Of a DNA stretch of 64,000 nucleotides, positions 60,596 to 64,000 are shown in pieces. How positions within the stretch are numbered: position 1 is the first letter of the stretch; each line of letters opens with the position of its first letter. The DNA is from MWBV01 sp964418095 (GTDB taxonomy: Archaea; Nanobdellota; Nanobdellia; Pacearchaeales; GW2011-AR1), in assembly GCA_964418095.1 (NCBI GenBank), contig CAYQKM010000002.1:60819-124818 (forward strand), given 5' to 3'. The notes under the pieces were generated by a model, which worked only from the letters and a program-made list of their open reading frames with translations, had not been told where the DNA came from and did not search any database. The translations under genes and the position numbers were made by a program.

Positions 60596-61252
60596 ATGAA
60601 AAATAATTCTTCAAAAGTGAAATTCTATTTTTTAGTTTTTCTTGTTTTAATTATAGTTCTTGGACCAATACTCTTAAGATTAAGCGGATGCAATTTTTAT
60701 TTATATAAAAGTCTGAAACAAATATCTCACACTCCGCTCTTTCCATTAGTTTTCATTTCACTCTATTTAATTTCTTCTTTTTTTCCAATACCTTTTTTAT
60801 CTTTTTTAGGGGCAGCTATTTTTCCTTTCTATAAAGCATTTCTTTTATCAATGTTAGGAAATATCATTTCATCTATAATTTTATTTTATTTTACAAGATG
60901 GCTCGGAAGAGATTATATACAAGAGTATAAAAAAAGCCACCCAATTGTTAAAAAATTAAATTCTAAATTTGAAGAAAATTCCTTTCTTTACATTTTCATC
61001 CTTAGGATATTTTTTATTATTCCTGTTGAATTAGTAATTGTTCTTGCAGGAATATCTAATGTTAAATTTAAAAATTATCTTCTTGCTTCAATACTTGGAA
61101 CAATCCCCGTGGTCCTCCTTTCAATATTTTTAGTTAAGAGTTTCATATTCAAGCAGTTTTATCTCTTTGTAATTTCTCTGGTAATTTTTTCATTATTTTT
61201 AATACTGCCACTTATTTTCTTAAAAGAATTAAAATCTTATTTTAAAAAATAA
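60596..61252 (+). CDS. VTT-domain (TVP38/TMEM64-like) membrane protein 3
   Basis: A 218-aa VTT-family membrane protein. A hydrophobic start (about 12-32) is followed by FFPIPFLSFLGAAIFPFYKAFLLSMLGNIISSIILFYF, then RWLGRDYIQEYKK and the second conserved FILRIFFIIPVELVIVLAGISNVKF. It is more divergent than the tandem pair at 9516-10968: RIFFIIP replaces RVNPLTSSD. A TATA-like element precedes it by about 30 bases. Confidence 0.87.
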   Translation: MKNNSSKVKFYFLVFLVLIIVLGPILLRLSGCNFYLYKSLKQISHTPLFPLVFISLYLISSFFPIPFLSFLGAAIFPFYKAFLLSMLGNIISSIILFYFTRWLGRDYIQEYKKSHPIVKKLNSKFEENSFLYIFILRIFFIIPVELVIVLAGISNVKFKNYLLASILGTIPVVLLSIFLVKSFIFKQFYLFVISLVIFSLFLILPLIFLKELKSYFKK

Positions 61253-61267
61253 TTTAAAAAAGTGTAT

Positions 61268-61602
61268 GTAAGAATCTGGGTTTATAGAAAAGTGTAAGTC
61301 AGGAATAGTGAGCAGTTTTGTGGTAGAAGTATAGCCATCATTCACCTTCGTGCAAAATTGCGAATAATATTCTGTAAGAATCTGGGTTTATAGAAAAGTG
61401 TAAGTCAGGAATAGTGAGCAGTTTTGTNNNNNNNNNNNNNNNNNNNNNNNNNNNNNNNNNNNNNNNNNNNNNNNNNNNNNNNNNNNNNNNNNNNNNNNNN
61501 NNNNNNNNNNNNNNNNNNNNNNNNNNNGGTAGAAGTATAGCCATCATTCACCTTCGTGCAAAATTGCGAATAAGATTCTGTAAGAATCTGGGTTTATAGA
61601 AA
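61268..61602. repeat. 106-bp tandem array interrupted by assembly gap
   Basis: A 106-bp unit begins GTAAGAATCTGGGTTTATAG at 61268 and again at 61374, and a third start lies at 61580. The second copy runs into an N-stretch and the sequence resumes inside a unit at exactly the next base of the repeat phase. The unit contains TGTAAGTCAGGAATAG, identical to the 3' terminal 16 bases of the adjacent RNase P RNA gene. The unit also contains a hairpin at the joint AGATTCT-GTA-AGAATCT. True copy number unknown. Confidence 0.93.
61428..61527. other. Assembly gap of 100 N
   Basis: Exactly 100 undetermined bases. Both sides are the same repeat in register (ends GTTTTGT, resumes GGTAGAAG), so the gap is a repeat collapse with unknown length rather than missing unique sequence. 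Confidence 0.98.
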
Positions 61603-61630
61603 GAGGGTTTTAAAAAATAGTTTAAAATAA

Positions 61631-61930
61631 TGTAAGTCAGGAATAGGCCAGATTCTGTTGAACTCTGTTTCTTTTTCAAGACAGACAGTTCATGTTAACA
61701 TTCCACTATGCGTCTTATGACTTGCACCAGCTGAGATGCTCGTTCCACTCTCCACTTAAGGAGCTCGTCTCTATACCAGAGCTTTGCTTCACAACAATTG
61801 GAATTTCTCCAACAGCCTTTCTTAACTAATTGTTAAGGGTGTCCGGACCTTCCTCAGAACTTAGAAATCATACTTTTAGATTTCTTGATAATTTAATATC
61901 AAAGTCCCGATGTTAACTACCCGACTTACA
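61631..61930 (-). ncRNA. rnpB: RNase P RNA
   Basis: The ribozyme that removes 5' leaders of pre-tRNA. Helix P1 forms between TGTAAGTCGGG at the 5' end (61930) and CCTGACTTACA at the 3' end (61631). Conserved region I is present as GAGGAAGGTCCGGACACCC and conserved region V as ACAGAATCTGGCCTATTC. Length is about 300 bases, as in archaeal A/M-type RNAs. GC content is higher than the surroundings. Ends are set by P1 and may shift by a few bases. Confidence 0.93.
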
Positions 61931-62023
61931 AAATTAAGCACAAATAAGATTATTTAAGGGTTTCTGTTTTTTAAGTTTGACCAAAAACTCTAACAAAGGT
62001 TTTTTAAGCTTAGAATCATTTTA

Positions 62024-62272
62024 ATGAAAATGGCAAAGAGTGTGAAGAGTTCTAAAAAAACTAATAAGCCTACACAAAAAAACAAAAAATATAATTTAAA
62101 GGATAAGGAGAAATCAAGAAAACTATTAAGAAGTTATCTTCTAATTATTTTAGGGCTTGTTCTCGGGATTGTCTTTGGTATGGTCTCTAATAACCTTTTA
62201 GCAGGAATATTTTTAGGAATTGGAGCAGGATGCTTAGCTTTCGCAATTGTCAACCTTCTAAGAAGTGAATAA
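62024..62272 (+). CDS. Small membrane protein, 82 aa
   Basis: A basic Lys/Ser-rich start (about 35 residues) is followed by two glycine-rich membrane helices (LLIILGLVLGIVFGMVS and LLAGIFLGIGAGCLAFAIV) and a short basic end. Two nearby ATGs (62024 and 62030). TATA-like ggttttttaagct precedes it. Not recognised. Confidence 0.65.
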   Translation: MKMAKSVKSSKKTNKPTQKNKKYNLKDKEKSRKLLRSYLLIILGLVLGIVFGMVSNNLLAGIFLGIGAGCLAFAIVNLLRSE

Positions 62273-62327
62273 AAATAAAATAAATAAAAAATAAATAAAT
62301 TTGACTTTGGATTAAATTTGATTCTAA

Positions 62328-62687
62328 TTAGAATCTTCTTCTATTTCCACTGCTATTTCCAAAATCTCTTCTAGGACCTTTTGAATCTCTTCCTCTTCCA
62401 CCACCATTTCCAAATCCTCTTCTAGGTCTTCTTGGTGCGTCAGGGTCAAGAGGCTTAGCTTCATTAATCTTTAAAGCTCTGCCTTCAAATTCTTTGTCAT
62501 TCATCTCAGCGATTGCTTTTTTAGCATCGTCGTCGTTTTTGAATGTTACAAATCCAAATCCTTTAGATCTTCCAGAAAATTTGTTCTTAATAACAGAAAC
62601 TTCTTCAATTTCTCCATAAGATTCAAATAATTTCTTTAAACCTTCATCATCTACACTAAAAGGCAGGTTACCAATATATATCTTCAT
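62328..62687 (-). CDS. RRM RNA-binding protein with Gly/Arg-rich tail
   Basis: A 119-aa single-RRM protein. RNP2 is IYIGNL (residues 3-8), RNP1 is KGFGFVTF, and FEGRALKINEAKP ends the domain. The tail (about 85-119) is Gly/Arg/Asn-rich (RRGFGNGGGRGRDSKGPRRD). The layout matches cyanobacterial Rbp and cold-induced RNA chaperones; RRM proteins are uncommon in archaea but present in DPANN. A strong AAGGAGGATATAAGGAAA leader precedes ATG 62687 and a TATA-like CATTTAAAAACC lies further upstream (about 62809). Confidence 0.93.
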   Translation of the reverse strand: MKIYIGNLPFSVDDEGLKKLFESYGEIEEVSVIKNKFSGRSKGFGFVTFKNDDDAKKAIAEMNDKEFEGRALKINEAKPLDPDAPRRPRRGFGNGGGRGRDSKGPRRDFGNSSGNRRRF

Positions 62688-62984
62688 TTTCCTTATATCC
62701 TCCTTACACTACTATCTAACTTAGAACCAGCTGAACCTGCGAAATCAACATCGAATCACTAAATCCACTTTATTCTATGTTTAAGATAAATACAAATAGT
62801 CGGTTTTTAAATGTTTAGGATTAGAATTATTTTCTTTCTAAAAAGACTTTTATATGTTCTGTTACTTCCCAAACATCATCTATATACTTAATTATTTAAG
62901 AGAACTGCGTTTAGGTTTAATATATTAAGATTATAAAAGATCAAATAAATAAGTAACAGAAAATCTTTCTTGAAGTTTAATTTT
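62688..62984. other. Gene-free stretch between RRM gene and 23S rRNA
   Basis: I see no gene here, and no 5S rRNA, which often follows 23S in archaea. On the minus strand the RRM gene's leader and TATA-like CATTTAAAAACC (62813-62802) fall in the left half. The right half is AT-rich and should contain 23S 3' trailer and processing signals. Confidence 0.6.

Positions 62985-64000
<1,016 letters not shown>

Noticed and set aside
61338..61599. ORFs crossing the N gap
   Set aside because: Their translation passes through 100 undetermined bases inside a repeat, so they have no support.
61268..61602. CRISPR array or C/D-box sRNA cluster
   Set aside because: Units are 106-bp tandem copies without spacers. 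The C box candidate AATGATGG and D box CCTGA do not fit the consensus or give a plausible guide arrangement.
62688..62984. 5S rRNA downstream of 23S
   Set aside because: No GC-rich 120-base stretch with 5S helices is visible; the region is AT-rich and includes the RRM promoter.

Overview
The window is AT-rich archaeal chromosomal DNA. Its informational genes are archaeal/eukaryote-like: uL3-uL4-uL23, eL31, eL39, eL40, eL43, eS19, Spt5, Rpo12, aIF5A, PCNA, Cbf5, Taw1, TrmY, a histone, prefoldin and an archaeal RNase P RNA. Several traits point to a DPANN archaeon, most likely a Pacearchaeota/Woesearchaeota-type lineage: an archaeosortase of the type seen in Pacearchaeota, a primase whose catalytic and Fe-S domains lie on one chain, a DPANN-type S-layer gene, type III RuBisCO together with AMP phosphorylase, many short orphan membrane proteins, and compact genes with leaderless-looking promoters. 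The lineage is inferred from gene content only.

Layout. 1-2.7 kb: ribosomal uL3/uL4/uL23 operon and an orphan gene. 2.8-5.8 kb: AI-2E-type transporter, AMP phosphorylase, a small protein. 5.8-6.2 kb: tRNA-Ser(UGA) with a 36-nt intron in a clear bulge-helix-bulge, followed by a frameshifted coding remnant. 6.2-11 kb: envelope glycosylation genes (GT-C-like membrane protein, GtrA, family 2 glycosyltransferase) and two tandem VTT-domain proteins. 11-16.5 kb: Fe-S helicase, Taw1, site-2 protease, eL40, aIF5A. 16.5-21.6 kb: FKBP, FtsZ, SecE, Spt5, uL11, tRNA-Pro(UGG), eL43, Rpo12, prefoldin beta, SepF.

22-38 kb is the cell-surface region: a CARDB-like surface protein with a C-terminal membrane anchor, the archaeosortase, two related membrane-anchored orphans, a 39-bp minisatellite, the S-layer gene with a long structured leader, an HTH regulator, and a seven-gene operon of pilin-like proteins and two large cysteine-rich exported proteins. 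The plus strand is strikingly poor in G through much of this region. 38-46 kb: PCNA divergent from the single-chain primase, a very large exported toroid/cysteine-rich protein, and an operon with a nuclease-like protein, a membrane-anchored ComEA-like HhH protein, a minimal histone and small membrane proteins.

46-57.8 kb: LysRS, a nucleotidyltransferase with a tiny overlapping partner, RNase HI, C39-like protease, acylphosphatase, TrmY, a second nucleotidyltransferase, Cbf5, AlkD-like protein, the eS19-eL39-eL31 cluster, YhbY and NFACT-R RNA-binding proteins, Nudix, DUF5654 and type III RuBisCO. 57.9-64 kb: small zinc-type protein, three membrane/pilin-like proteins, tRNA-Phe, a third VTT protein, a 106-bp tandem array broken by a 100-N assembly gap, RNase P RNA, an RRM protein and the 3' third of the 23S rRNA.

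Working together: AMP phosphorylase and RuBisCO form two of the three steps of archaeal AMP salvage to 3-phosphoglycerate (the ribose-1,5-bisphosphate isomerase is not in this window). FtsZ and SepF give an FtsZ-based division machinery. The S-layer, archaeosortase, pilin-like operon and glycosylation genes build an elaborate envelope, as expected of an episymbiont.
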